A stretch of 64,000 nt of DNA from Agaribacillus sp965228415 (GTDB lineage: Bacteria; Bacteroidota; Bacteroidia; Cytophagales; Cyclobacteriaceae). The notes under the pieces were generated by a model. That model was not told where the DNA came from. It saw only the letters and a program-made list of their open reading frames with translations, and ran no database searches. Positions 9,660 to 19,223 of the stretch are shown here, in pieces (positions within the stretch are counted from its first letter, which is position 1; the number at the start of each line of letters is the position of its first letter). The stretch is taken from positions 7,130,001 through 7,194,000 of the forward strand of contig OZ245814.1 in NCBI GenBank assembly GCA_965228415.1, given 5' to 3'. A program made the position numbers and the translations under genes.

Positions 9660-12001
9660 TCTTTCAACAAAATATGTTTTTCACTATGCCAACCATTTTT
9701 AAACGCTAACACATAGACCCCACTTTGCAGCGTTTTGAGACATCTATTAATCTGATTCCTAATTTTAACTAAATCTCCCCTCGTTTGCAATATTTTTTTC
9801 CCCTGAATTGATATTAGTTGTGCGTTAATTGACCTGCTTTTTTCAGAATTCAAGGTAGTTATATGTAAATCCAGTATTGTTGGATTGGGGAAGATCAGAA
9901 ACTGATCAAAATCAGATCCGGTTTGTTTCAAAGCAATAATATGGCTGAAAGTAATGGTCCCATCGTGATCAACCTGTTTTAACCGGTAGTAACAGGATCG
10001 TGAAAACATACTATCGGTGTAATGATAATGATGAACCCGGTTTGAGGTACCCATACCGGGGATGAAGCCTATGGTCTCAAAAGTATATCCGTCAACCGAT
10101 TTTTGGATATCAAATCCATGGTTATTTACCTCGGAAAGGGTTTGCCAGGATAAAAGGGCCAGGTCATTTTCCTGAATGGCTTGGAAATCAATCAGATCAA
10201 CAGCTAATACCTGGTTATTATTGAATAAACCCGGAGATTCCAATCCGGAAGCCCATATAAAATCCGTATGACTGGCCGGTGTTGGACCATGGTCACCGAT
10301 CAAATTATCGTCAACCAACTGGAGGGACAAACCCTCGACAGTGTCATCGGATTCTTCCACGTTGATGTCAACTGATAAAATACCATCAGCCAATCCCTCA
10401 TTTGGCGTGAAAGTGCCTTCATAACTTAAAAACTGAATAAGTGTGTCATCAATGCCGAGCGCCAAACCGTCTGCACCGCCGGGGTGTCCGTTTTGAATGT
10501 CATCTACCGGCCATACATATACCATAAAATTATTGGCTTTCTCGCCTGGTGAAAAATTATCCATGGATTCTTGCTGGTACACTTGACCCAAATTGCCGTT
10601 GTAAAGCTGAAGGGTGAAGGCTGACAAATCGTAATTTTCCGAATATTGCATGACCACTTCCACAAATTCACCTTCATCGGCACCAGCATCGTCATAGTGC
10701 AACTCATTGATCCATGCATTGGGGAATGCGGTAGCCCTGATCGGCCGGGTCACCTCGTCTGCCCCCGTGGCATTGCATGTTAGCAGCCCCTGGTGAATGC
10801 CGTCAGCCTTGAGCGGTGAAAAACGAAGGTATAAATTTACCTGGCCGTTTTCCATAAATGGAATGGCTACCTGGTCGGACCAACTGGTGTTATCAGGCGA
10901 GATTTCAAATGGTGCATCAATACTTACTGTTATTCCGGACGAAAGGTTGACCCAACTAATTGTAATTTCGAAACCCGCGCTGGAGTAGTTGGGTTTTACG
11001 AGCCCCAGGTCCTGCCCGTTTTCACCCAGGGAGGTAAATATTCTTGGAATCGGGGCCAGTGTAGTATGAGTGCCGGTGATGTGGGAATCTGTAAGGTAAA
11101 GGGTAGTGCTGCAATCAAATTCATAAATGCTGATAAAGTAATTAGTGGATGGAGCAAGGCCTGTTATGGTGCATGAATTTTTCCAACCGTTAAAGACCAC
11201 AAAACCACCGTCAAATGAATCGCCAGAGCCAAAAGCCTGATCGGCCAGGTAAGTGGTGCCGTCAAGTGGTGCACTGCCAACAGCCTCATCGGCTTTGATA
11301 ATCACCAACCGGCTGGAACCATTTCCCGGATTCCAGCTGATATCAAATGACGTGTCAGCGGTATTGGAAAAGCTAATATTGGTGGCGGCAACGGTTGGCT
11401 TCTGGCAATTGTAAAAGTGATAACCCAGTCTTTCAACCGTATTTTCTGCAGCTTCCTCCACTGCTGTCAGCGAAATTTCTATCCACTCTTCGGCATCGTA
11501 ATTGGGGTTTGGTATGTTGACGGAGGGCTTTCGATAAAAAGATTTGTCAATTCCCCAATCCCCATCGTGGCCAATGACATCGATACGGTTTTCCCAGGTG
11601 GTTTCGTCTTTGGCAGTGGAGATGACGATAATGTCATTGCCATTGAAGGCTCCTATCAACGCTCCAATGGCTTCATTTGTTGCGTAGATTGGTACTGTAG
11701 CCAAAGCGTTTTTGTACGTTGCTGTTGCTCCAGGCTCCAGCGTCACCTCGATTTTGGTGGACAGCCCGGGTGTTTTCCCCAACGGATTGCCAGCGTCCTG
11801 GTTGGAAAACAGGCAGATGTAAAAGGTGTCGTTCTCAGGACTAAGGGCTGAGCCACTGACATTAGTTATTTCGAGAAATTTGTCATTGGCATTACCTTCA
11901 TAATATTGTGAAATGATAATTTGGGCTGGTGCGGACTGACTGATAATAAAAAAGATAGCCCATAGATTCCGTTGGACGGCTTTAGTTGAAAAAATAGACA
12001 T
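9656..12001 (-). CDS. Secreted multidomain protein with type IX secretion (Por) sorting tail
   Basis: 781 residues. A signal peptide (to about residue 26, SAPAQ) is followed by a lamin-tail-like beta domain (about 27-200), a fibronectin type III-like domain (about 205-315, with TGLAPSTNYFISIYEF), a linking beta domain (315-425), a second lamin-tail-like domain starting AWINELHYDDAGADEGEFVE (about 428-580), and a beta domain with LIDFQAIQENDLALLSWQT (about 610-700), which is typical just before T9SS tails. The last 80 residues (FLIFPNPTILDLHI ... SGVYVLAFKN ... KHILLKE) match the type A sorting domain. This predicts export across the outer membrane and attachment to, or release from, the surface. 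No catalytic motif was recognised. The gene is coupled to the arginase-family gene by a 4-base overlap. Confidence 0.85.
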   Translation of the reverse strand: MSIFSTKAVQRNLWAIFFIISQSAPAQIIISQYYEGNANDKFLEITNVSGSALSPENDTFYICLFSNQDAGNPLGKTPGLSTKIEVTLEPGATATYKNALATVPIYATNEAIGALIGAFNGNDIIVISTAKDETTWENRIDVIGHDGDWGIDKSFYRKPSVNIPNPNYDAEEWIEISLTAVEEAAENTVERLGYHFYNCQKPTVAATNISFSNTADTSFDISWNPGNGSSRLVIIKADEAVGSAPLDGTTYLADQAFGSGDSFDGGFVVFNGWKNSCTITGLAPSTNYFISIYEFDCSTTLYLTDSHITGTHTTLAPIPRIFTSLGENGQDLGLVKPNYSSAGFEITISWVNLSSGITVSIDAPFEISPDNTSWSDQVAIPFMENGQVNLYLRFSPLKADGIHQGLLTCNATGADEVTRPIRATAFPNAWINELHYDDAGADEGEFVEVVMQYSENYDLSAFTLQLYNGNLGQVYQQESMDNFSPGEKANNFMVYVWPVDDIQNGHPGGADGLALGIDDTLIQFLSYEGTFTPNEGLADGILSVDINVEESDDTVEGLSLQLVDDNLIGDHGPTPASHTDFIWASGLESPGLFNNNQVLAVDLIDFQAIQENDLALLSWQTLSEVNNHGFDIQKSVDGYTFETIGFIPGMGTSNRVHHYHYTDSMFSRSCYYRLKQVDHDGTITFSHIIALKQTGSDFDQFLIFPNPTILDLHITTLNSEKSRSINAQLISIQGKKILQTRGDLVKIRNQINRCLKTLQSGVYVLAFKNGWHSEKHILLKE

Positions 12002-12204
12002 AACATTTGTGCGGTTTTAAGTTTAAAAAATCACTGTCGGGAGATAGTGGAGGGGATGGTGAATTGAAACTAAAGAATTTTTACAGGATAGACAAGTGAT
12101 TGATACAGGACTTTATCCAAAAAGAGGTAATTAAACAAAGATAAATTGGTTATCATTGCCGCTATTTTTAAATTTAACACCATTGACCTTTACTGACATA
12201 CCCT

Positions 12205-13599
12205 ATGAGAAAATTATTACTTACTATTTTTTTGAATGCCTTGTGTTATATCTGCCTGGTAAGTTGCGCCGGCAAAGTTTCTGAAAGTACCGCTGACAGC
12301 CGTAAACCTAATGTTATCATCCTTTATACGGATGATCAGGGTTCAATCGATATGAATTGCTATGGCGCCACAGACCTTCATACACCAAACATGGATAAGC
12401 TGGCAGCTACAGGTGTTAAATTCACGCAATTCTATGCGGCGGCGGCAATTTGTTCAGCATCCCGTGCCGCCCTGATGACCGGTAAAACGCCATTGCGGGC
12501 AGGGTTGCCGGGTAATGCTTCATCAAAGCATGGCACCGATGGGTTGTCCGCTGCCGAAATTACCATTGCGGAGGTTTTAAAGAAGCGTGGGTATCGCACA
12601 GGGCATGTAGGGAAGTGGCACCTGGGATATTCCGAAAGCACCATGCCCAATGCTCAGGGATTTGATTACTCTTTTGGCCATATGGGAGGATGTATTGATA
12701 ATTACTCCCATTTTTTTTATTGGAACGGTCCCAATGTGCACGACTTATGGGAAAATGGAAAGGAATTATGGCGCGATGGGGCCTATTTCCAGGATTTGAT
12801 GGCTGAAAAGGCCAATGCATTTCTTGAAAGCAACCGGGATCAGTCTTTCTTTCTGTATTATGCTATTAACCTGCCGCATTACCCGTTGCAAGGCACCGAC
12901 AAATGGAGAGAATTTTATAAAGACCTGTCCAGTCCCAGAAAACACTACGCTGCTTGTATATCAACCATTGATGAGCGAATAGGAAACTTATTGGATAAAC
13001 TGGATGAATTGCAGTTAAGAGACAATACGATCATCATATTTCAGTCTGATCACGGGCATTCTACTGAAATCCGTACCATGGGTGGGGGCGGCAACGCCGG
13101 CCCGTATAGAGGAAGCAAATTTTCATTTTTTGAGGGAGGGATCCGGGTTCCGGCCATTATTAGCTGGCCCGCCAGGATACCCCGGGGAGAGACACGCGAT
13201 CAATTGGCCGTAAACGTAGACTGGCTGCCCACTATTTTGGATCTTTCCGGGCTTAGCCCTGCAAGTCATCACATTGATGGTAAAAGTATGAAGGAAATCA
13301 TTTACAACGCGGATGCCGCTACGGGTCACGAGTCGTTTTACTGGACCACGGGAAATCAAAAACGCTGGGCTATAAGGAAGGACCAATGGAAATTGCTTAA
13401 AAACCCCGTGGATCCCACAGGAAAATATCCGCTGGATCCGGAAACAGATTCCCTGTTTCTGGTTAACCTTCAAGATGATCTTTCCGAAAAAAACAACCTC
13501 GCTGCCCAAAACCCGGAATTGGTGAAATCTTTGAGTGCTGCTTTCTACCGCCAGTTCAATGAGGCAACCCTGACAGATGAAAACAAAAACCTGGAATGA
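12205..13599 (+). CDS. Lipoprotein sulfatase (type I, formylglycine-dependent)
   Basis: 464 residues. The N-terminus carries a lipobox (CLVS-C21), so the enzyme is likely anchored in a membrane. The sulfatase signature begins with the metal ligands D43-D44 in NVIILYTDDQGS. The catalytic cysteine is C83 in C-S-A-S-R, the Cys-type motif converted to formylglycine by a separate maturase. It also has GKWHLGY and the later metal-binding QSDHGHS. Length and motifs fit the arylsulfatase/N-acetylgalactosamine-6-sulfatase group. It probably desulfates a glycan or aryl ester outside the cytoplasm. No formylglycine-generating enzyme is in the window. A PLP-enzyme gene and a beta-propeller lipoprotein gene follow on the same strand. 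Confidence 0.9.
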   Translation: MRKLLLTIFLNALCYICLVSCAGKVSESTADSRKPNVIILYTDDQGSIDMNCYGATDLHTPNMDKLAATGVKFTQFYAAAAICSASRAALMTGKTPLRAGLPGNASSKHGTDGLSAAEITIAEVLKKRGYRTGHVGKWHLGYSESTMPNAQGFDYSFGHMGGCIDNYSHFFYWNGPNVHDLWENGKELWRDGAYFQDLMAEKANAFLESNRDQSFFLYYAINLPHYPLQGTDKWREFYKDLSSPRKHYAACISTIDERIGNLLDKLDELQLRDNTIIIFQSDHGHSTEIRTMGGGGNAGPYRGSKFSFFEGGIRVPAIISWPARIPRGETRDQLAVNVDWLPTILDLSGLSPASHHIDGKSMKEIIYNADAATGHESFYWTTGNQKRWAIRKDQWKLLKNPVDPTGKYPLDPETDSLFLVNLQDDLSEKNNLAAQNPELVKSLSAAFYRQFNEATLTDENKNLE

Positions 13600-13615
13600 T
13601 CGCATACTGGCTCCC

Positions 13616-13681
13616 ATGATGCCGAAAGTTATATTTTGTTTAATACTTCTTTTATTTTTCATTGGGGAGATGTTAAATTAA
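13616..13681 (+). CDS. Possible 21-residue single-helix membrane peptide
   Basis: Between the sulfatase and the PLP enzyme there is a short frame, ATG ATG CCG ... TAA, encoding a 21-residue peptide that starts MMPKVIFCLILLLFFIGE. Almost all of it is one hydrophobic helix with a Lys near the start and a Glu near the end. It ends 7 bp before the next start codon. It may be a real small membrane protein or only chance coding in an AT-rich spacer; nothing except position and composition supports it. Confidence 0.22.
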   Translation: MMPKVIFCLILLLFFIGEMLN

Positions 13682-13688
13682 GATTTCA

Positions 13689-14879
13689 ATGACAACCGCA
13701 GCTATAGTAAAAGACCTACGAACGGATACACCGGGATGTGACAATAAAATCCATTTGAACAATGCAGGAGCCGGATTGATGACTTCCAACGTGTTGCATA
13801 TCATGAAGGCGCACCTGGATCTGGAAGCTCAAATCGGAGGATATGAAGCCGCCGCACATCAGCGTGATGAAATTCAGAATGCCTATCAAATGGTGGGACA
13901 GCTGTTAACATGTCCCCCCGAAAATATTGCATTTACCAACAATGCTACCGACGCTTATGCCAGGGCGCTGTCTTGTATTGATTTTAAAAGGGGCGACATT
14001 ATTTTGACCACTAATAACGATTATGTTTCCAACCAGATTGCCTTTCTTTCTTTCAGGAAAAGATTTGGGATTGAAATTGTCAGAATTCCCGATGCGGAGG
14101 CCGGAGGCGTTGATGTCGATAAAGCGTGGGAATTGATGAAAAGCCTTCGTCCAAAACTGGTGGCAGTTACCCATATGCCTACCAGTTCCGGACTAATACA
14201 ACCTGTGGAAGAAATAGGAAAATATTGCCGGCAACTGGATATGCTGTATTTGGTAGATGCCTGCCAGACAGTGGGGCAGCTGAATATAAACGTTCAAAAA
14301 ATTGGCTGTGACTTCCTGAGCGCCACCTGCCGCAAATTTCTGCGTGGCCCGCGTGGTGCAGGTTTTCTTTATGTGTCTGATAAGGTGTTGCAGGGGAAAT
14401 ATGAACCGCTCTTTATCGATATGAGGGGGGCGCAGTGGGAAGAGAAAGACAAATATATCCCCCATAAAAATGCTACCAGGTTTGAGGATTGGGAGTTTTC
14501 ATATGCGCTGATACTGGGTAGTGGCGCGGCAGTAGCATATGCCCTGAGTCTTGATATGAACTGGATTGAGGAGAGAATAAGATTCCTGGCCGATTATACC
14601 AGGGAAGAACTTCGTAAACTTAATCATATCCAATTGTTAGATAAGGGTACGGATTTGGGCGGAATAGTCACTATTAATACGCCAACTATGCCAGCCGATC
14701 AATTGAAGGCTTTGCTGGATAAAAATGACATCAATACTTCCCTAAGCCATAGAAGTAGTGCGGTGATAGACTTTGATGAAAAAGGCGTGGCTTGGGTGTT
14801 GAGAATTTCACCGCATTATTATAACACTGTTGATGAAATTGATCGATGTATAGCTACGTTGCTTCAACCGGACCTTTAA
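13689..14879 (+). CDS. Class V aminotransferase-fold PLP enzyme (cysteine desulfurase/lyase-like)
   Basis: 396 residues, cytosolic. It has the class V layout: IHLNNAGAG near the start (residues 21-29), the cofactor aspartate and glutamine in VDACQTVGQ (D190, Q193), and the Schiff-base lysine K216 in SATCRKFLRGPRGAGFLY. Relatives include cysteine desulfurases, selenocysteine lyases, isopenicillin-N epimerases and the EgtE-type sulfoxide lyases. The SufS catalytic cysteine loop is not evident, so a sulfur-mobilising role in Fe-S assembly is not supported. The start at 13689 gives a compact N-terminus. The next gene begins 6 bp after its stop, indicating an operon. Confidence 0.82.
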   Translation: MTTAAIVKDLRTDTPGCDNKIHLNNAGAGLMTSNVLHIMKAHLDLEAQIGGYEAAAHQRDEIQNAYQMVGQLLTCPPENIAFTNNATDAYARALSCIDFKRGDIILTTNNDYVSNQIAFLSFRKRFGIEIVRIPDAEAGGVDVDKAWELMKSLRPKLVAVTHMPTSSGLIQPVEEIGKYCRQLDMLYLVDACQTVGQLNINVQKIGCDFLSATCRKFLRGPRGAGFLYVSDKVLQGKYEPLFIDMRGAQWEEKDKYIPHKNATRFEDWEFSYALILGSGAAVAYALSLDMNWIEERIRFLADYTREELRKLNHIQLLDKGTDLGGIVTINTPTMPADQLKALLDKNDINTSLSHRSSAVIDFDEKGVAWVLRISPHYYNTVDEIDRCIATLLQPDL

Positions 14880-14885
14880 TAACCT

Positions 14886-15878
14886 ATGTCTTGTACACAG
14901 TTAAATTGTTGTTTTATGTTTTTCTGGCAGCTCCTTTTTTATGCCGCCTGCACCGATTCCGGTAACAGGGGAAAGGATCATTCGGATAATTATCCCGCCG
15001 GACCGGGCCAACTCAAAATAGCCTACAATGTGCTTTATGATCTGTCAGGGGATGATTATGAAATATTTGTAATGAATCTTGACGGAAGCGGGCAAAAAAA
15101 TATTACCGACCGTGTGGGCCCTGATCGGCTGTATTATGCCTATCAGGATAAAATCTATTTTGCTTCAGACCGAGATACTATTCATGGTGTTTACTTTCTT
15201 TATGAAATGGATGCCAGTGGAGAAAACATTAGAAAAATTACAGATTTTCCAATAGATGACAGTTGGATAAGCAGTCGTAGGCGTGGAGAGGAGTTGATAG
15301 TTAAACCCGAGCTAAAAGTAGATACGGCCTTTTACATCATCAACGTACAAAACCGTCAGCAGCAGGTGATTAGGCCGGATTTGGCTTATTTTTATGATCC
15401 CTTCTTTTCCCCTGATGGTAAACAAATTGTTTTCAGAGGAGCCCGTAAAATGCCGGCGGGGAATCAGCGGTTGGCGGATGAATTATATATTATAAATGAC
15501 GATGGCTCACAACTAAAGCAGTTGACACATTATCCCGATGACGATTCTACCGCCACATGGTTTGATTACAGGGTAGGACCACCGGTTTGGTATCTGGAAG
15601 ATAAAATATCTTTTTCTTCCCTTCGAGACGGAAGCTACAGCATTTTTACTGTCAATATTGATGGTACCGATTTACAGCGACTTACCACCGCTGAAAACAA
15701 CCAGGTCTATCACAGCTGGTCACATGATGGCAGCATGATGGTTTTTGAACAAAGTTCCGGTGACTATGAAAACTACGATATCTACCTGTTAAATGCCAAA
15801 GACGGCGCTGTCACCAGGGTTACAGCCGATAGTATTTTGCAGCAAGCACCGGTTTTTGTGTATGCACACCCCAATTAG
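14886..15878 (+). CDS. TolB-like beta-propeller (PD40) lipoprotein
   Basis: 330 residues in the longest form. A later ATG at 14916 (MFFWQLLFYAAC) would give a tighter lipoprotein signal, with the acylated Cys corresponding to residue 22 here. The body is made of WD40-like PD40 repeats: IFVMNLDGSGQKNIT, YEMDASGENIRKIT, PFFSPDGKQIVFRG, LYIINDDGSQLKQLTHY, IFTVNIDGTDLQRLT, YHSWSHDGSMMVFE and IYLLNAKDGAVTRVT. Such propellers bind proteins or ligands in the periplasm and show no enzyme motif. It sits 6 bp after the PLP enzyme and is probably co-transcribed with it. The TolB resemblance is of fold only: no Pal/TolA genes are near. Confidence 0.75.
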   Translation: MSCTQLNCCFMFFWQLLFYAACTDSGNRGKDHSDNYPAGPGQLKIAYNVLYDLSGDDYEIFVMNLDGSGQKNITDRVGPDRLYYAYQDKIYFASDRDTIHGVYFLYEMDASGENIRKITDFPIDDSWISSRRRGEELIVKPELKVDTAFYIINVQNRQQQVIRPDLAYFYDPFFSPDGKQIVFRGARKMPAGNQRLADELYIINDDGSQLKQLTHYPDDDSTATWFDYRVGPPVWYLEDKISFSSLRDGSYSIFTVNIDGTDLQRLTTAENNQVYHSWSHDGSMMVFEQSSGDYENYDIYLLNAKDGAVTRVTADSILQQAPVFVYAHPN

Positions 15879-16022
15879 CAAATAGGTGCTTTGGCGCTTC
15901 GGTGAAGTCTGCTTAAACACCGGTCTTGACGGGATAATTCATGGCGTATACGTTTGCCAATTGGTTTAAATTCAGGTTTGTGATATATTCGTTGATCTGT
16001 ATGATTTTAAGAGATATTAATA

Positions 16023-16397
16023 GTGACGGCCGTAGAAGATTTTATTTATACGTATGAAGGTAACCAAAGAGCGGTGATGTTGCACCTTCATAACCTGTTG
16101 TCCGGTGAGATGAATCTGGTGGCAAAAATTAGATTTAAGGTGCCCTTTTACTATAAAAAGAGCTGGATCTGTTACCTGAACCCCAGGAAAAACGGGCTTG
16201 TGGAATTTTCATTTCTCAGGGGTAATGAACTATCCAATGTACAGGGGCTTTTGCAGTCTAAAGGACGAAAACAGGTCTTTAGCATAACATTTGAAAATCT
16301 TGCAGACATACCTGAAAAGACAATTAATGAAATTATTCAGGAGGCCTTATTACTCGATGAAACCGTGCCATATGCTTCCAAAAGAAAAAAAACTTAA
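16023..16397 (+). CDS. DUF1801-domain protein (YdhG/YjhG-like fold)
   Basis: 124 residues from a GTG start. The sequence has the DUF1801 signature order: a helical start (VEDFIYTYEGNQRAVMLHLHNLL), KIRFKVPFYYKKSWICYLNP, and the central beta part GLVEFSFLRGNEL. The function of the family is unknown; these are small soluble proteins often near stress or regulatory genes. A second DUF1801 protein lies at 53598-53975, closer to the standard YdhG type. The lysine-rich C-terminus (SKRKKT) may be unstructured. Confidence 0.65.
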   Translation: MTAVEDFIYTYEGNQRAVMLHLHNLLSGEMNLVAKIRFKVPFYYKKSWICYLNPRKNGLVEFSFLRGNELSNVQGLLQSKGRKQVFSITFENLADIPEKTINEIIQEALLLDETVPYASKRKKT

Positions 16398-16458
16398 CAA
16401 ATTATTTGAGTGCAAAGGTGCATAGCCTGGCATCTTTAAATACCCTAATGATTCAACT

Positions 16459-17385
16459 ATGATGAGCATAAAACCACGCCTGATTTTTATTTTTTTCTTT
16501 ATGTTAACTACTTACCGGATTAGTGGCCAAAATTTTGAAATCCCGTTGTGGTCCGACCATATACCTAATTATCAAAAGACCGATGAGCAGGAAGTCAGGG
16601 ATACAACCAATATTGTAAGAATTAGTAAAGTTCAAAAGCCCACCATCGCCGTATATTTGCCTGCTGGGAAAAATACTACCCGGAGGGCTGTGGTTATTTG
16701 TCCCGGAGGAGGTTATCAAATACTTGCCTACGACTGGGAAGGCATCGACATTGCCAAATGGCTGAATGCCCATGGTATTGCTGCCATCGTTTTAAAGTAT
16801 CGCCTACCGACTTCCAGGAGTAATATTGCACCCCACCAATCCCCGCTGATCGATGCCCAGCGAGCTATGAGAATGGTGCGGCACCATGCCGGAGATTGGA
16901 ATATCGACCCCGACCTGGTAGGGATCATGGGTTTTTCAGCAGGCGGTCATCTGGCCTCAACATTGGGCACGCACTTTGAGGAGGAATTGTTTAAATCGGA
17001 TGATCCTATCAATGCTATCTCATGCCGGCCCGACTTCATGATACTGGCCTACCCCGTTATTACTTTTTCAAAACCCTTTATGCATCGGGGATCGATGGAG
17101 GCGTTGCTGGGAAAAGATGCCAAGGCATTGATGAGAGATCATTATTCCAATGAGCTGCAGGTAACAGCTGACGTCCCCCCCACATTTATTGTTCATTCCG
17201 GAGATGATAAAGCTGTGCCTGTAGAAAACAGTCTGGTATTTTATCAGGCATTAAAAGAAAAAAATGTCCCCGCAGAAATGCATATATATCCGTATGGCGG
17301 GCATGGATTTTCGCTGGCAATAGACAAAGGCTACTTACAAACCTGGACACAGCGTTGTATTGATTGGCTTAAAAGTTTGCCCTAA
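16459..17385 (+). CDS. Secreted alpha/beta-hydrolase, BD-FAE/acetyl-xylan-esterase-like
   Basis: 308 residues. The signal peptide is residues 1-23, ending ISGQ. The fold is that of Bacteroidota carbohydrate esterases and related lipases/peptidases: an oxyanion-hole sequence PGGGY (82-86), nucleophile S160 in GFSAGG, acid D250 in HSGDDKAVP and histidine H282 in GGHGFS. It is expected to remove acetyl or feruloyl groups from plant or algal polysaccharides, or to cleave other esters. The first two codons are both ATG, and the second is equally likely. It stands alone between a DUF1801 gene and an acetyltransferase gene, with no glycan-degradation cluster beside it. Confidence 0.83.
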   Translation: MMSIKPRLIFIFFFMLTTYRISGQNFEIPLWSDHIPNYQKTDEQEVRDTTNIVRISKVQKPTIAVYLPAGKNTTRRAVVICPGGGYQILAYDWEGIDIAKWLNAHGIAAIVLKYRLPTSRSNIAPHQSPLIDAQRAMRMVRHHAGDWNIDPDLVGIMGFSAGGHLASTLGTHFEEELFKSDDPINAISCRPDFMILAYPVITFSKPFMHRGSMEALLGKDAKALMRDHYSNELQVTADVPPTFIVHSGDDKAVPVENSLVFYQALKEKNVPAEMHIYPYGGHGFSLAIDKGYLQTWTQRCIDWLKSLP

Positions 17386-17521
17386 ACCGATGAGATGCGA
17401 AACATCTGAATGATAAATTTTGCCTTTGCAGGACGGTCCGTGAATTAATAGTAGCTACTTTATACACTGCTTCCATTTCAGCGGATTTAGATAAGGACAA
17501 TTAGTTTTTTAACTTTACCTT

Positions 17522-18070
17522 ATGCTGCAGGTACCTCACCATTTTGAATCGGAACGCCTGGTATTAAGAAAGTTCCTGCCGGAAGATGCTGCCATGATCT
17601 TTTTTCAATATGCCGGAAATCCAAGAGCCACTAAATTTGTTTCATGGCCCACGCATCAGACCATGGAGGATACCAGGGATTATTTAAAATATGCCGGTGA
17701 TGCATGGCGGAAAGGTGTGGATTTTTCTTTTGCCATTATTGAGAAATCATCAAATAAGCTCATTGGTGGTACGGGCTTTGTCAATGAAGATGGCAAGGTC
17801 TATCTTGGTTATATTTTGGCTGAAACAGCCTGGGGAAAGGGATATGCTACCGAAGCGACACAAACTCTGGTAGCATGGCTCAAGGCGCAGCGGCAGATTT
17901 ATCGTATCTGGGCAATTTGTGATGCAGAACACGGACCCTCGATCAGGGTTTTGGAAAAATCCGGCTTTATTCAGGAGGCGCTTATCAGGAAATGGTGCCG
18001 TTTCCCGAATCAAAATAACCTTGCTAAGGATTGCTTTTTTTACCTATGGAGTCCTGCTGATACCCTGTAA
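17522..18070 (+). CDS. GNAT N-acetyltransferase, RimJ/RimL type
   Basis: 182 residues. It has the RimJ/RimL layout: FESERLVLRKFLPEDAAMIF at the start, then IGGTGFVNEDGKVYLGYIL, and the acetyl-CoA loop in AETAWGKGYATEATQTLVAWL (about 100-120), followed by SIRVLEKSGFI. These enzymes acetylate N-termini or small amines; the target is unknown. The last 47 bp overlap the 3' end of the convergent hydrolase gene, so there is no room for a separate terminator. Confidence 0.82.
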   Translation: MLQVPHHFESERLVLRKFLPEDAAMIFFQYAGNPRATKFVSWPTHQTMEDTRDYLKYAGDAWRKGVDFSFAIIEKSSNKLIGGTGFVNEDGKVYLGYILAETAWGKGYATEATQTLVAWLKAQRQIYRIWAICDAEHGPSIRVLEKSGFIQEALIRKWCRFPNQNNLAKDCFFYLWSPADTL

Positions 18071-19088
18071 TATCCTGGTTTTGTAAGTTGACTTTTGGCA
18101 ACGGCAACCCAACTATATCCTTCAAAAACCTGACCGTTTCACGCTCTACACCTTGATAATCATTAGAGGTAATATAGGAGGCAATAACGTGATCCCCGGA
18201 TTCCGGAAAGGGGACTTTTACTTTTTGTGCTTTGGGAGTGCCAAGTTGATCATACATCTCAAGCATGGCAGGGATGGATACAACGTCGTCCTGCAAAGAG
18301 TCATTTTTGTAGTAGTAGCCCAGGAAAAACGGGCAGGTAACTTTTTTAAATGTTTTTTCCACCATGCATTCACCAATAAATGATTTGAGCGTAATTACTC
18401 CGTCGATCATATATTTTGTGGACCAGTATTGCTCTTCCAGGGGCGATTTTTCAGAGGCCAAAAAATCTGATCCTACAATCATCCGCATGATACTCCGACC
18501 CCATGGTTTATTAATGATAAAGGTATTTTGATCGTAGAAATCAATAATGGGAGAGTAGCAAACCAGGGCTTTTATTTCCGGGTTTTCCGCCGCCACGTAG
18601 ATTCCCAGGGCGCCTCCGGTAGAAGTACCGACAACAATGACACTGTCTCCGAGTTGCTTGCCGATGGCTACTGCTTTTTTTGCGGACGCCAATAATGATT
18701 CGGGCGTTAACTCCTTAAAAACACTATCTTCCTCGATCCCATGATCTGCGAGGCGCGACAGGTACAGGTTACAGCCAAATTTATGAGCCAGATTGCGATG
18801 TACCGGGCTGCCTTCTCCCTGGCTTGCACTAAACCCATGAAGGTAAACGATGCTATAAGGTGTTTTTTCCTTGGTAGTGCTGTCATACCATATTATTCTG
18901 GCTTGATTATCCTTTTTAATGCCCTCCGTGGTAGCTTCCTCTTGATTGATGGCACTTTCCAGGGCCTCCAGGCTTTTATCTATCCGTGGCAGACTACCAT
19001 TCAGTACGGGAGTCGGTGGTTTTGGCCCGGCCATATAGATGATCAGTAAAATAACCGGTACAGATAGCCATTTCAAAAGTTTTTTCAT
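18024..19088 (-). CDS. Membrane-anchored alpha/beta-hydrolase
   Basis: 354 residues from the ATG at 19086-19088 (MKKLLKWLSVPVILLIIY). An upstream in-frame ATG at 19133 adds 15 residues that weaken the signal-anchor, so I prefer the later one. After the N-terminal hydrophobic segment the core has YLHGFSASQGEGSP (oxyanion region), nucleophile S156 in VGTSTGGALG, and an Asp/His end region (PFPESGDHVIAS). The fold is that of serine esterases/lysophospholipases; the substrate is unknown. The minus strand carries TACATTTG (19111-19118), a match to the TAnnTTTG -7 element, 22 bp before the start. It converges on, and overlaps, the acetyltransferase gene. Confidence 0.78.
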   Translation of the reverse strand: MKKLLKWLSVPVILLIIYMAGPKPPTPVLNGSLPRIDKSLEALESAINQEEATTEGIKKDNQARIIWYDSTTKEKTPYSIVYLHGFSASQGEGSPVHRNLAHKFGCNLYLSRLADHGIEEDSVFKELTPESLLASAKKAVAIGKQLGDSVIVVGTSTGGALGIYVAAENPEIKALVCYSPIIDFYDQNTFIINKPWGRSIMRMIVGSDFLASEKSPLEEQYWSTKYMIDGVITLKSFIGECMVEKTFKKVTCPFFLGYYYKNDSLQDDVVSIPAMLEMYDQLGTPKAQKVKVPFPESGDHVIASYITSNDYQGVERETVRFLKDIVGLPLPKVNLQNQDITGYQQDSIGKKSNP

Positions 19089-19223
19089 TTCAGCAACGTC
19101 TGGTCGTATCCAAATGTAAAATTTTTTTACCAATTATCCCTTACTAAAATGCAGGAGTTTTGGTAGTGGGAAATAATTTTAGCAAGATTAGTATAAACTC
19201 GAATCTCCTGCTATTTTTGTGCC

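Noticed and set aside
15939..16062. Short frame starting MAYTFANWFKFRF upstream of and overlapping the DUF1801 gene
   Set aside because: No family, no RBS, overlaps a better-supported gene in another frame.
19212..19219. TATTTTTG, a full match to the Bacteroidota -7 element, 4 bp before the guaA ATG; a similar TAACTTTA precedes the ATG of the acetyltransferase at 17522
   Set aside because: Would imply leaderless transcripts and no good -33 partner was found; two cases are too few.
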